Positions 1 to 6,787 are shown, counted from the first letter of the stretch. The stretch: DNA of 18,267 nucleotides from JANRIC01 sp033765345 (GCA_033765345.1 JANRIC010000077.1:1-18267), one strand, 5' to 3'. Notes: a model not told the origin generated them from the sequence alone. A program made the numbers and translations.

Positions 1-32
1 AATGCACGAATAAGGGCGTTTATTCGTGCATT
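1..32. repeat. Perfect 13-bp inverted repeat (hairpin) at left edge
   Basis: AATGCACGAATAA (1-13) is the exact reverse complement of TTATTCGTGCATT (20-32), with a 6-base loop GGGCGT. The right arm runs directly into a second ATTCGTG copy (31-36 region). It may be the terminator of a gene lying left of the window or one copy of a dispersed intergenic palindrome. The window shows only one copy, so these cannot be separated. There is no T-run directly after the stem. Confidence 0.6.
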
Positions 33-202
33 CGTGGCAAAATTGATCATCAAGAGCGGAAATTGAATGCACTTATTTTTTATAGAATCATTGTTTGAAA
101 ATACTTGTATGGATCATTCCCACATCAATTGTCAGAGAACCGAGTTTTTCTTCCTCCAAATAAAAGAGTAAACACGTAGTATGACTCGATTTTGAAAATG
201 AG

Positions 203-271
203 TTTTACAAAACTAGTCCAATTGTCATCCACCAAACTTAAGGATTTCAAAAACTTGATAGTTTTGTAAAA
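203..271. repeat. Spaced 13-bp inverted repeat / paired dyads
   Basis: TTTTACAAAACTA (203-215) is the exact reverse complement of TAGTTTTGTAAAA (259-271), with 43 bases between. Each arm is also part of a small dyad: AGTTTTACAAAACT at 201-214 is a 6+6 palindrome and AGTTTTGTAAAATC at 260-273 is an imperfect copy. Two similar dyads 59 bp apart, the second overlapping a possible -7 element, could be a pair of operator sites. The repeat could equally form a long stem in RNA. No regulator is identifiable from the sequence. Confidence 0.4.
259..266 (+). promoter_or_regulatory. Possible Bacteroidetes -7 element for msrA
   Basis: TAGTTTTG fits TAnnTTTG exactly. There is no TTG in the usual window 17-23 bases upstream, so only half of the promoter is visible. 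It would give an msrA leader of about 90 bases containing the hairpin at 310-346. Confidence 0.3.
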
Positions 272-309
272 TCAATATACAGAATATTGGAAGGTAAAGT
301 TAAAAAACT

Positions 310-346
310 GTTAAACCAAACCCTATACCTGAGAGGTTTGTTTAAC
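310..346. promoter_or_regulatory. Hairpin immediately upstream of the msrA start
   Basis: GTTAAACCAAACC (310-322) pairs with GGTTTGTTTAAC (335-346): 12 base pairs with one bulged C and a 12-base loop. The right arm ends 16 bases before the msrA start codon, so the structure could affect translation or be an operator. Read on the minus strand the stem is followed by AGTTTTTTAAC, so a terminator for leftward transcription is an alternative. Confidence 0.45.
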
Positions 347-362
347 TAAAAAAACAAAGGAC

Positions 363-1046
363 ATGATGCTTAGAATCACATTTGTATTGAGCTTAATTAC
401 CGGGATGGTGGCTCTTGCCTGCCAACCTGAGAACAAAACGGAGACTGCACAAATCCAAAAACCCGTGACGGCTGCTTTAGAGCCGGGTGAAAGAGATAAA
501 CTGGCAAAGGCAACTTTTGCAGGAGGTTGTTTTTGGTGTACTGAGGCTGTTTTTGAACGCGTAGAAGGAGTCAAAGACGTCGTATCAGGCTATTCTGGAG
601 GCAAAGAGAGTGACGCTGATTATCAGATGGTAAGCAATGGAGAAACTGACCACGCCGAAGCTGTGCAGATTTTTTATGATCCCGCAGTAGTCAGCTTTAA
701 AACATTACTGGAAATATTTTTTGCAACCCACGACCCTACTCAGCTAAACCGTCAGGGGCCTGATGTAGGTCGTCAGTATCGAAGTGCAGTATTTTATCAT
801 GATGATAGCCAAAAAGAAGAAACCGAAGCTTATATCAAAGAATTAAACGCTTCAGGTAAACTTGACAAGGAAATCGTAACCCAAGTGGTTCCTTATGAAG
901 CTTTTTACAAAGCCGAAGACTATCATCAAGATTATTATGAGCATCACCCCGAAAACCCATACATCATTCAGGTGACCGCTCCGAAAGTAAAGAAATTCTT
1001 AAAAACATTTCCTGATAAACTTAAAAAGCAGTATCAGAAATCCTAA
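363..1046 (+). CDS. msrA: Peptide-methionine (S)-S-oxide reductase MsrA, predicted lipoprotein
   Basis: MsrA reduces methionine-S-sulfoxide in oxidised proteins back to methionine. Residues 1-20 form a hydrophobic signal ending in Leu-Ala-Cys20, followed by a polar linker to about residue 48, so the enzyme is predicted to be lipid-anchored outside the cytoplasm. The catalytic motif GCFWC is at 55-59, with Cys56 as nucleophile. The family blocks ETDHAEAV and AEDYHQDYY follow. Only three cysteines exist (20, 56, 59), so the C-terminal recycling cysteines of E. coli-type MsrA are absent and Cys59 is the only visible resolving candidate. The start is the first of two adjacent ATG codons, and it includes the whole signal. 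No msrB gene is nearby. The family call is secure. Export is inferred from the N-terminus; the lipobox is slightly atypical, with Ala rather than Leu at -3. Confidence 0.95.
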   Translation: MMLRITFVLSLITGMVALACQPENKTETAQIQKPVTAALEPGERDKLAKATFAGGCFWCTEAVFERVEGVKDVVSGYSGGKESDADYQMVSNGETDHAEAVQIFYDPAVVSFKTLLEIFFATHDPTQLNRQGPDVGRQYRSAVFYHDDSQKEETEAYIKELNASGKLDKEIVTQVVPYEAFYKAEDYHQDYYEHHPENPYIIQVTAPKVKKFLKTFPDKLKKQYQKS

Positions 1047-1054
1047 TCTGGATG

Positions 1055-1093
1055 TTTTGTGTTGGGTGTTTAAATCCAACACCCAATACAAAA
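1055..1093. terminator. Bidirectional hairpin terminator between msrA and the small minus-strand gene
   Basis: TTTTGTGTTGGGTGTT (1055-1070) pairs with AACACCCAATACAAAA (1078-1093): 16 pairs including one G-U, with a 7-base loop. The stem base is T4/A4 on both strands, as expected for a terminator serving convergent genes. It starts 8 bases after the msrA stop and ends 20 bases before the stop of the opposing gene. There is no long T-run beyond the stem. Confidence 0.7.
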
Positions 1094-1113
1094 CTCCTAA
1101 AAACAAGTATCTG

Positions 1114-1407
1114 TTAGTTATATCTTCTTAATACCATAGTAAGCTCATCATAAATCTCTTCATTGAGATAGGCTTTGATATCTTGGTCTACAAATTGCGC
1201 CTCTTGGGTAGATTTTTTATTGTATTCTGAAAAGGTGACTGTATTTTCACAAATGGATTCCCCTCCGTTGCGGTTGTACATCAATAAAGAAATAATCTCT
1301 TTGATTTCATCTACAGAAAGTTGGTAATGTGTGTATTTGGGGTGTTCGAGGCTTCCTTTCCAGGACCTTAGGTGTTTGATATACGCTTTTTCAATGTTTA
1401 TTTCCAT
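1114..1407 (-). CDS. Small hypothetical protein (97 aa)
   Basis: I do not recognise this protein. From ATG at 1407 it encodes 97 residues. It is hydrophilic and charged, with no signal peptide or membrane segment, one cysteine, and a likely helical middle (DEIKEIISLLMYNRNGG). A longer reading is possible from a TTG at 1446 (110 aa). I prefer the ATG because the extra 13 residues look non-conserved and TTG starts are uncommon. It lies downstream of the DNA methyltransferase on the same strand, but 318 bases away, so co-transcription is doubtful. Support for a real gene is the clean open frame and the terminator facing its 3' end. Confidence 0.6.
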   Translation of the reverse strand: MEINIEKAYIKHLRSWKGSLEHPKYTHYQLSVDEIKEIISLLMYNRNGGESICENTVTFSEYNKKSTQEAQFVDQDIKAYLNEEIYDELTMVLRRYN

Positions 1408-1725
1408 AGCATTTATTTTATATTTGGTGACATAATTCAAAGTCAAAAACGGTCATTTTGTTTGAAATGGTTGCTTATTGTTCTTCAGGAAGTATACAGG
1501 CGTAAGATTCTTCCCAAGAATAAGAAGTAAGGGTTGAATAATTGATTGTAAAATTTTTTACCGGAAATTGATGAGGAGCTGAGAATGGATGCAAGATATT
1601 TTAGTATTTTTAACCGATTTTTTGTGGTTTTGTTCTACAATTAAAGGAAATTTTTGAAAAAAAAGTTTATCTGTATTTGCTCAAAAAGGTTGTTTTATTT
1701 GCGAATGAATACTAATTCATTGTAA
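1408..1725. other. Intergenic region between the small gene and the methyltransferase
   Basis: No gene or RNA is supportable here. The stretch is AT-rich. A 7-bp stem (AATGAAT 1704-1710, ATTCATT 1715-1721, loop of 4) sits just past the methyltransferase stop and may be a weak terminator for it, although no T-run follows on the minus strand. I see no full Bacteroidetes promoter for the small gene. Confidence 0.4.
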
Positions 1726-2727
1726 TCAACCCATTTTCTTGTGTAAAACGTGTAGATATTCCTCTGTGGCATCGGCTTTATGCAAACGGTTTTCGGGCTT
1801 ATCGGCTCTAAAACGTTGATAGGGGCGTACAATCAAGTGATATTCTCCATAGTTTGAAAGTATTTCCTTGACTTGCTCTGTGGTCATTAGCCCTTCATTG
1901 TTATAACTTACAAAAACATATTCAAAGCGGGCATTTGCAATCAAATCTTCGAATACCTCTACCACTCTGCGGCTTTTGCAATACGGTGAGCGATAATATT
2001 CTCTCAGTCCGGTTTTTCCTCGAGGGTCAAACTTATCGTACAAAGCAATGGTATTCAACAGATGATAATTGGCTCCGTATTGGCGGGCATTGTAAGGCGG
2101 GTCGAGGTACAAAATATCCCCTTCTATTTCACGGATGAGTTCATTGGCATCGCGGTTATAGACATCGTGCGTCTGTTCGTTGACCGTAAAAACAGCGGGT
2201 TGAATCAAAAGCGGTTTACGGGCTGAATCTTTGATGTGTTTGAGGAACGCCCCATATACAGAGGCTGTATTGGCAACTTTATCGGCACTCTCGAGCAAAC
2301 TGGCCAGCAAAAAATAATACTGATTTTCATTGATTTTTTTTTGGCGATGCCACTGCTCAATCCGCTGTCGAGTGGCATCAATTCTTTGTCCGTTTTCATC
2401 CGTAAAATAATTCCGCCCTTGCCCGCCACCTTGGCAATAATGATGAAAAATAAAGCCTTCGATTCCTGGAGTAAAGTTCAATTCACGGATCAGGTCAAAA
2501 AAATAAAAATTTTGGTGATTGCCGATATAATTTCTCAGCAAAATATAACTATAAGGCTCTATATCATTGATTATGACCTTTTTGACATACTTTTTAAACT
2601 TACGTGCAACCACACCCGTGCCACCGAAAAGTTCGGCAAATACCTTATTTTCGGTATTTCCAACTACGTCTATAATGCTACTTTTGATAAAATCCGATAA
2701 TTTTCGTTTGGATCCGATGTAATTCAT
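1726..2727 (-). CDS. Solitary D12-class (alpha) N6-adenine DNA methyltransferase
   Basis: This enzyme is predicted to transfer a methyl group from AdoMet to adenine N6 in a specific DNA site. Motifs appear in the alpha-class order. NYIGSKRKL at 2-10 is motif X-like. ELFGGTG at 32-38 is motif I, the AdoMet loop. NDIEPYSY near 54-61 follows. A variable target-recognition region spans about 90-200. The catalytic LDPPYN is at 208-213, and VSYNNEG comes near 273-279. The length of 333 aa is near the family norm and all key residues are present, so it should be active. No restriction endonuclease, helicase or specificity gene is adjacent. It therefore looks like an orphan methylase, or the remnant of a Type II system. 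The recognition site cannot be read from the sequence. The leader (2728-2823) is strongly structured. Confidence 0.9.
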   Translation of the reverse strand: MNYIGSKRKLSDFIKSSIIDVVGNTENKVFAELFGGTGVVARKFKKYVKKVIINDIEPYSYILLRNYIGNHQNFYFFDLIRELNFTPGIEGFIFHHYCQGGGQGRNYFTDENGQRIDATRQRIEQWHRQKKINENQYYFLLASLLESADKVANTASVYGAFLKHIKDSARKPLLIQPAVFTVNEQTHDVYNRDANELIREIEGDILYLDPPYNARQYGANYHLLNTIALYDKFDPRGKTGLREYYRSPYCKSRRVVEVFEDLIANARFEYVFVSYNNEGLMTTEQVKEILSNYGEYHLIVRPYQRFRADKPENRLHKADATEEYLHVLHKKMG

Positions 2728-2741
2728 GCATTTCTAAGAAA

Positions 2742-2755
2742 AAGGCTTTTGCCTT
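2742..2755 (-). terminator. Small terminator-like hairpin just before the methyltransferase start
   Basis: On the minus strand AAGGC-AAAA-GCCTT is followed at once by TTTCTT. That is a 5-bp stem with a 4-base loop and a U-rich tail, ending about 14 bases before the start codon. It has the form of an intrinsic terminator inside a leader. Its upstream arm shares bases 2752-2755 with the larger stem at 2752-2798, so the two structures exclude each other. Confidence 0.4.
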
Positions 2756-2798
2756 GATGATGACTGTACTCAGTCGAGTATGACAGGATACATCAAGG
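2752..2798 (-). promoter_or_regulatory. Large leader stem-loop upstream of the methyltransferase
   Basis: CCTTGATG (2752-2759) pairs with CATCAAGG (2791-2798). Inside this, CTG plus TACTC (2764-2771) pairs with GAGTA and CAG (2776-2786, with a 3-base TGA bulge) around the loop AGTC. That gives 16 pairs in two helices separated by a 4x4 internal loop. It lies between the probable promoter (2816-2823) and the start codon. It may be a regulatory leader or a palindromic repeat element. Confidence 0.5.
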
Positions 2799-2815
2799 TA
2801 ATCAATTACAAAAAT

Positions 2816-2823
2816 CAAATATA
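2816..2823 (-). promoter_or_regulatory. Possible -7 element for the methyltransferase
   Basis: TATATTTG on the minus strand fits TAnnTTTG exactly, but no TTG lies at the normal distance upstream. If used, it gives a leader of about 80 bases containing both hairpins. Confidence 0.35.
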
Positions 2824-2910
2824 TTATTTTATAGAAACCATGAAATTGCCCATAATTTCCCTGATTTGCAAATAAACATACCCCGAACTGAAAAAAAATA
2901 ATGGAAATGC

Positions 2911-4110
2911 TTAACGATTCAAAGATGACCTGCGTCTTTTGATTTCGGTTTTGATCAGATTATATTCACGACTGCTTTGACCTGCCACAGCCGTATTTTC
3001 TTCGGCACGTCTGAAAAGATAGGGCAAAACAGAAGCTACCGGGCCATAAGGCACGTATTTAGCCACATTATAGCCGTCTTTGGCGAGGTTATAGGAAATG
3101 TGATCACTCATCCCATACAACTGTGAAAAGTAAAAATGGGGATCATTCGGTGCAATGTTGTACTGTTCCATCAGCGATATTAGATAATAATTGCTTTCTT
3201 CGTTGTGTGTCCCCGCACAGAGTGCAATTTTATCCCTGTGTTGCACGCAAAAGTCCAGCGCACGGTTATAGTCCTCGTCGGTAGACTTTTTATCGGGTTG
3301 TATAGGATCAGGATAAGCTTTGGCTTGCGCCCGTACCCTTTCTTTTTCCATATAAGCCCCTCGAACCAGCTTTACTCCCAAAAAATAACCATATTCCTGT
3401 GCCCTTTGATAAGCTTCCTGGAGTCGTGAATAGCTATCCCGACAGTACATTTGGTAAGTATTATACACCAGTGCTTCCTGTTCGTTATAATACTCCATCA
3501 TTTCATAGGCAAGTTCATCGATGGTTTTTTGGATCCAACTTTCCTCTGCGTCTATAAAAATACGTACTTTTCGTTCAAAAGCACGCCCCAGGATGATTTC
3601 CATACGTTTTTTGACTTTTCGCCAAGCTCTGCGTTCTTTTTCAGTCAATTCTTCCTGTGATTGTTTTTTTTCAAGCAGGGCAAAAGGGGCTATTCCTGTC
3701 ACTTTAAATACGCAAAAGGGGATTTTATCTGGGTTAAGTGCGGCTTTATCGATTGTTTTGATGATTTCCCGAGTAGTGTGTTCAAAACCTTCCTCATTTT
3801 TTTCACCTTCTACAGAGTAGTCCAGGATGGTTCCGATATGATATTCGTGGAGTTTTTGGATGGTCTTATCGCTATCTTGAATGCTTTCTCCACCGCAAAA
3901 CTGCGAAAAAATAGTTCTTTTAATCAGCCATTTAATCGGTAAACGAAGAAAAAAAGCCAATTGAATAAATGATGTACCAATTTTAACCAAAAAGCGGATA
4001 TTCATTAGGAAGAATAACCAGTACATCTTTCGCAAGGCACCATCGGTTTTGGAAGAGAAGGCAACCGAGGTATTTTCAAATGATGTGTTAACTTGTGTTT
4101 TTATACTCAT
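2911..4110 (-). CDS. Proline dehydrogenase (FAD-dependent, monofunctional)
   Basis: It oxidises L-proline to 1-pyrroline-5-carboxylate, the first step of proline catabolism, passing electrons from FAD to the respiratory chain. Read from the ATG at 4110 it has 399 residues. FCGGES lies at 72-77, and the TIM-barrel signatures follow: DAEE (187-190), KLVRGAYMEKER (247-258), GTHN (300-303), QLYGMSD (330-336), and the substrate-binding YLFRRAEEN (364-372). The aldehyde dehydrogenase half of bifunctional PutA is missing, so a separate P5C dehydrogenase must lie elsewhere. An in-frame ATG at 4209 would add 33 hydrophobic residues. I reject it because a well-formed promoter (4131-4158) lies inside that extension and MSIKTQVNTSFENT resembles the usual N-terminus of Bacteroidetes homologues. 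The predicted transcript starts only about 15 bases before the chosen start. Confidence 0.93.
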   Translation of the reverse strand: MSIKTQVNTSFENTSVAFSSKTDGALRKMYWLFFLMNIRFLVKIGTSFIQLAFFLRLPIKWLIKRTIFSQFCGGESIQDSDKTIQKLHEYHIGTILDYSVEGEKNEEGFEHTTREIIKTIDKAALNPDKIPFCVFKVTGIAPFALLEKKQSQEELTEKERRAWRKVKKRMEIILGRAFERKVRIFIDAEESWIQKTIDELAYEMMEYYNEQEALVYNTYQMYCRDSYSRLQEAYQRAQEYGYFLGVKLVRGAYMEKERVRAQAKAYPDPIQPDKKSTDEDYNRALDFCVQHRDKIALCAGTHNEESNYYLISLMEQYNIAPNDPHFYFSQLYGMSDHISYNLAKDGYNVAKYVPYGPVASVLPYLFRRAEENTAVAGQSSREYNLIKTEIKRRRSSLNR

Positions 4111-4130
4111 AATCCCATATAATGTCATTG

Positions 4131-4158
4131 CAAATATACAAAAAACTTTCATGTCAAA
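4131..4158 (-). promoter_or_regulatory. Promoter of proline dehydrogenase
   Basis: On the minus strand TTTG (4158-4155) is followed after 16 bases by TATATTTG (4138-4131), an exact TAnnTTTG. Spacing is at the short end for Bacteroidetes promoters. It places the transcript start near 4124, just ahead of the ATG at 4110. Confidence 0.6.
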
Positions 4159-4286
4159 TACAAATAGCATGAATCCGTTTTGGAATAGAAAAAAATTAAG
4201 AATCAGCATATTTATATCTCAAATCTTTTGCAAAAAACGAAAAATATAGCAATTTTTATAAGCTTATTTTAAAAATCTACAAAGAA

Positions 4287-5405
4287 ATGAACTTAGAACT
4301 AAAAATCAATCCACTCAATAATTGGGTAAATTTCAAACAAAAGCCCTTAATTATTGCGGGGCCTTGCAGTGCAGAATCTGAGGAGCAATTGATGGAGACC
4401 TGTCGCCAACTGTTAGATTCAAAAGTAGACGTATTCCGTGCCGGTATCTGGAAACCCCGCACCCGTCCCAATAGTTTTGAAGGTTATGGCGAAAAAGCCC
4501 TTCCCTGGGTCAAAACCGTCAAAGACGAACTCAAAGTACCTTTTACCATCGAGGTGGCTTCTCCCTACCACATTGAGCAAGCACTCAAATATGGCATAGA
4601 TATTTTATGGATTGGTGCCCGTACCACCGTCAACCCATTTAATGTGCAAGAAATAGCCGATGCACTCAAGGGCGTAGACATCCCTGTGATGATCAAAAAC
4701 CCTATCAACCCTGACCTACACCTTTGGATCGGAGCCATTGAGCGTATTTACAATGCTGGTATCCGAAATATTGCCGCTATTCATAGAGGATTTTCTACTT
4801 TACAAAATACCAAATATCGCAACATCCCTACCTGGCAGATTCCTATTGAGCTTAAAACACATTTACCTGAAATTCCGATTATTTGTGATCCAAGCCACAT
4901 TGCAGGCCGCCGGGATCTTTTGATGGAAATTGCTCAAAAAGCCCTTGATCTGAACTATGACGGACTGATGATCGAGAGCCACATCGATCCAGATAATGCC
5001 CTCAGTGATGCCCAGCAACAGGTTACTCCGCACAGACTCAAAGAAATGCTTTCAGAGCTCAAAATCCGAATCGTTAGAGATCAAAACGAAGACTTGGAAT
5101 TTATCAATCATCTGGATGAATTGCGTGATCAAATCGACAACGTAGACCGTGAATTGATCGAGATTCTTAAGCGTCGGATGGCTTTGGTAGAAAAAGCCTG
5201 CGAATACAAACGCGAAAATAATGTAACCATCTTCCAGGTGGATCGCTGGAACGAAATCTTCCGTACACGCTCCGAATGGGCTAAAAAAATGAGCCTCAAC
5301 AAAGATTTTATCACAGAAGTATACAAGCTCATTCACATTGAGTCTATCCGTACCCAAACCGAAGTAATGACCATTCAGGATATAGCTGCTTCTGTGAAAA
5401 ACTAA
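4287..5405 (+). CDS. Bifunctional DAHP synthase / chorismate mutase
   Basis: The N-terminal domain condenses phosphoenolpyruvate and erythrose 4-phosphate to DAHP, the entry to the shikimate pathway. The C-terminal domain turns chorismate into prephenate for Phe and Tyr. Residues 1-262 are the KDO8P-synthase-like (type I beta) DAHP synthase: GPCSAES at 25-31, KPRTRPNSFEG at 56-66, KNP at 137-139, DPSH at 201-204. Residues 272-355 are an AroQ-type helical chorismate mutase beginning HLDELRDQIDNVDREL and including KRRMALVEKACEYKREN. In such fusions the mutase domain usually also acts as the feedback sensor, which I infer here. The start has an A-rich leader (CTACAAAGAA) and no Shine-Dalgarno. 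No other aromatic genes are adjacent. It diverges from proline dehydrogenase, with 176 bases between. Confidence 0.95.
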   Translation: MNLELKINPLNNWVNFKQKPLIIAGPCSAESEEQLMETCRQLLDSKVDVFRAGIWKPRTRPNSFEGYGEKALPWVKTVKDELKVPFTIEVASPYHIEQALKYGIDILWIGARTTVNPFNVQEIADALKGVDIPVMIKNPINPDLHLWIGAIERIYNAGIRNIAAIHRGFSTLQNTKYRNIPTWQIPIELKTHLPEIPIICDPSHIAGRRDLLMEIAQKALDLNYDGLMIESHIDPDNALSDAQQQVTPHRLKEMLSELKIRIVRDQNEDLEFINHLDELRDQIDNVDRELIEILKRRMALVEKACEYKRENNVTIFQVDRWNEIFRTRSEWAKKMSLNKDFITEVYKLIHIESIRTQTEVMTIQDIAASVKN

Positions 5406-5436
5406 TAATGTTGATCATCGGTTTATCCATATTTTT

Positions 5437-5466
5437 GTAGAAACACTGCTTTTGCAATGTTTCTAC
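5437..5466 (+). terminator. Intrinsic terminator after DAHP synthase/chorismate mutase
   Basis: GTAGAAACA (5437-5445) pairs with TGTTTCTAC (5458-5466). Inside, TGC pairs with GCA around a TTTT loop after one mismatch. TTTTATAA follows the stem. The hairpin starts 31 bases after the stop codon. Confidence 0.75.
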
Positions 5467-5544
5467 TTTTATAACTGATGAAGGTGATTTACAATAAGCC
5501 TGGGGTAAGCTCCGTAAATATCTTGCTTTTGTTGAATGTCATTT

Positions 5545-5566
5545 GGGTTTGAGTATCTCAAAACCC
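5545..5566 (-). terminator. Hairpin overlapping the tsaD stop codon
   Basis: On the minus strand GGGTTTTGAG pairs with CTCAAACCC (one bulge, 3-base loop) and the tsaD TGA lies within it. No T-run follows, so termination is only possible, not clear. Confidence 0.35.
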
Positions 5567-6592
5567 CATCCTCGGCATTGGGCTTGCTTCTTGGTTTGTA
5601 AAATCACCCCGAAGATATTTGTAATAAGCCGTTATGGCAATCATAGCGGCATTATCGGTACAATACTGAAAATCAGGGATATAGACCTTCCAACCCAAAT
5701 TTTGACCTTCTTCGGCAATTCTTCGGCGGAGTTCGGAGTTGGCAGATACGCCCCCTGCAATAGCGATTTCTTTGATTTTATACAGTTTAGACGCCTTTTT
5801 GAGCTTTTTCAGGAGAATATTCACCAAACTATACTGCACACTGGCACAGATGTCATTCAGGTTATTCTGGATGAAATCAGGGTTTTTAGCCGACTGATCT
5901 CTTAGAAAATACAGAATAGCTGTTTTAATCCCGCTAAAGGAATAATTCAATCCTGGCATATCGATATCTGGAAAGCTATAAGCCTGCGGATTACCCAATT
6001 GTGCGTATCGATCTACTAAGGGACCTCCCGGATAAGGCAAACCGAGCATTTTGGCGGTTTTATCGAAGGCTTCTCCAACAGCGTCGTCTTGGGTTTGACC
6101 GATGATCTCCATATCGAGATAATCTTTGACCAGTACAATCTGGGTATGCCCACCGCTCACTGTGAGGCATAAAAAAGGAAAACAAGGCTGAGGCATCTCA
6201 ATGAAATGCGCCAAAACGTGTGCTTGCATGTGCTGCACTTCTATCAAAGGAATATCGAGCCCCAAAGCTACCGCCTTGGCAAAGGATGTACCCACCAACA
6301 AAGAACCCAGTAAACCCGGTCCCCTCGTAAATGCAATGGCATTTAATTCCTTTTGGGTAATTTGGGCATCTTTCAGGGCTTGATCTACTACAGGAATGAT
6401 ATTTTTTTGGTGTTCGCGGGAGGCCAATTCAGGCACAACCCCTCCATATTTTTCGTGAATGCTTTGATTGGCAATACAATTGGAAAGAATTCGGGCGTTT
6501 TTTATTACAGAGGCTGAAGTTTCATCACAAGATGACTCTATGGCTAAAATTACAATATCTTTGGGCTGCAAATTGGAGTAAGTTTTGCTCAT
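5558..6592 (-). CDS. tsaD: tRNA N6-adenosine threonylcarbamoyltransferase TsaD
   Basis: TsaD transfers the threonylcarbamoyl group from threonylcarbamoyl-AMP to A37 of tRNAs that read ANN codons (t6A), working with TsaB and TsaE in the cytoplasm. The 344-residue protein shows the ASKHA fold signatures: ESSCDET at 19-25, the metal-binding HMQAH at 121-125, SGGHTQ at 146-151, GEAFDK at 173-178, AGGVSANS at 279-286, and TDNAAMIA at 312-319, which supplies the third metal ligand Asp313. Length and motifs are complete. The ATG at 6592 is the only sensible start. It is divergent from tamB, sharing a 195-base intergenic region. This tsaD-tamB pairing is, to my recollection, common in Bacteroidota. 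Confidence 0.97.
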   Translation of the reverse strand: MSKTYSNLQPKDIVILAIESSCDETSASVIKNARILSNCIANQSIHEKYGGVVPELASREHQKNIIPVVDQALKDAQITQKELNAIAFTRGPGLLGSLLVGTSFAKAVALGLDIPLIEVQHMQAHVLAHFIEMPQPCFPFLCLTVSGGHTQIVLVKDYLDMEIIGQTQDDAVGEAFDKTAKMLGLPYPGGPLVDRYAQLGNPQAYSFPDIDMPGLNYSFSGIKTAILYFLRDQSAKNPDFIQNNLNDICASVQYSLVNILLKKLKKASKLYKIKEIAIAGGVSANSELRRRIAEEGQNLGWKVYIPDFQYCTDNAAMIAITAYYKYLRGDFTNQEASPMPRMGF

Positions 6593-6606
6593 GGCTACTT
6601 AGACTT

Positions 6607-6614
6607 CAAACTTA
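6607..6614 (-). promoter_or_regulatory. Possible -7 element of tsaD
   Basis: TAAGTTTG on the minus strand fits TAnnTTTG and lies 14 bases before the start codon. The nearest upstream TTG is too far away for a normal -33, so this is a half match only. I found no comparable match for tamB on the other strand. Confidence 0.3.
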
Positions 6615-6787
6615 AATGAGTTTTTATATGTTTTTGCTTATATTAGAACAAATTGCAAGATAATTTTATCTTCCGGTAAATAATAGTTTATTAGCGGCTT
6701 TGAATTAATTTTAGCAAAAATTTAAAATAATTCAAGCCTAAACATCCATTAACAATGCCTGGGTAATTGCTCTAATCCCTAAAATTC

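Larger units (their letters stand above)
33..362. other. Non-coding region upstream of msrA
   Basis: I see no credible gene on either strand here. The stretch is AT-rich and holds two further inverted repeats (203-271 and 310-346) and a lone TAnnTTTG match at 259-266. It most likely carries the msrA promoter and leader. Confidence 0.5.

Noticed and set aside
1408..1446. 13-residue extension of the small hypothetical protein from a TTG codon
   Set aside because: An ATG start is available and the extension has no support.
2236..2700. 154-codon plus-strand frame opposite the methyltransferase
   Set aside because: The minus-strand frame has all D12 methylase motifs; the plus-strand product resembles no protein family.
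2842..2859. 6-bp hairpin GAAATT/AATTTC after proline dehydrogenase as its terminator
   Set aside because: AT-only stem with no T-run on the minus strand; too weak to call.
3451..3942. Overlapping plus-strand frames opposite proline dehydrogenase
   Set aside because: Phe/Ser-rich shadows of a clearly identified minus-strand gene.
4111..4209. 33-residue hydrophobic N-terminal extension of proline dehydrogenase, possibly a signal or membrane anchor
   Set aside because: A well-formed promoter lies inside it, and the family-like N-terminus begins at the ATG at 4110.
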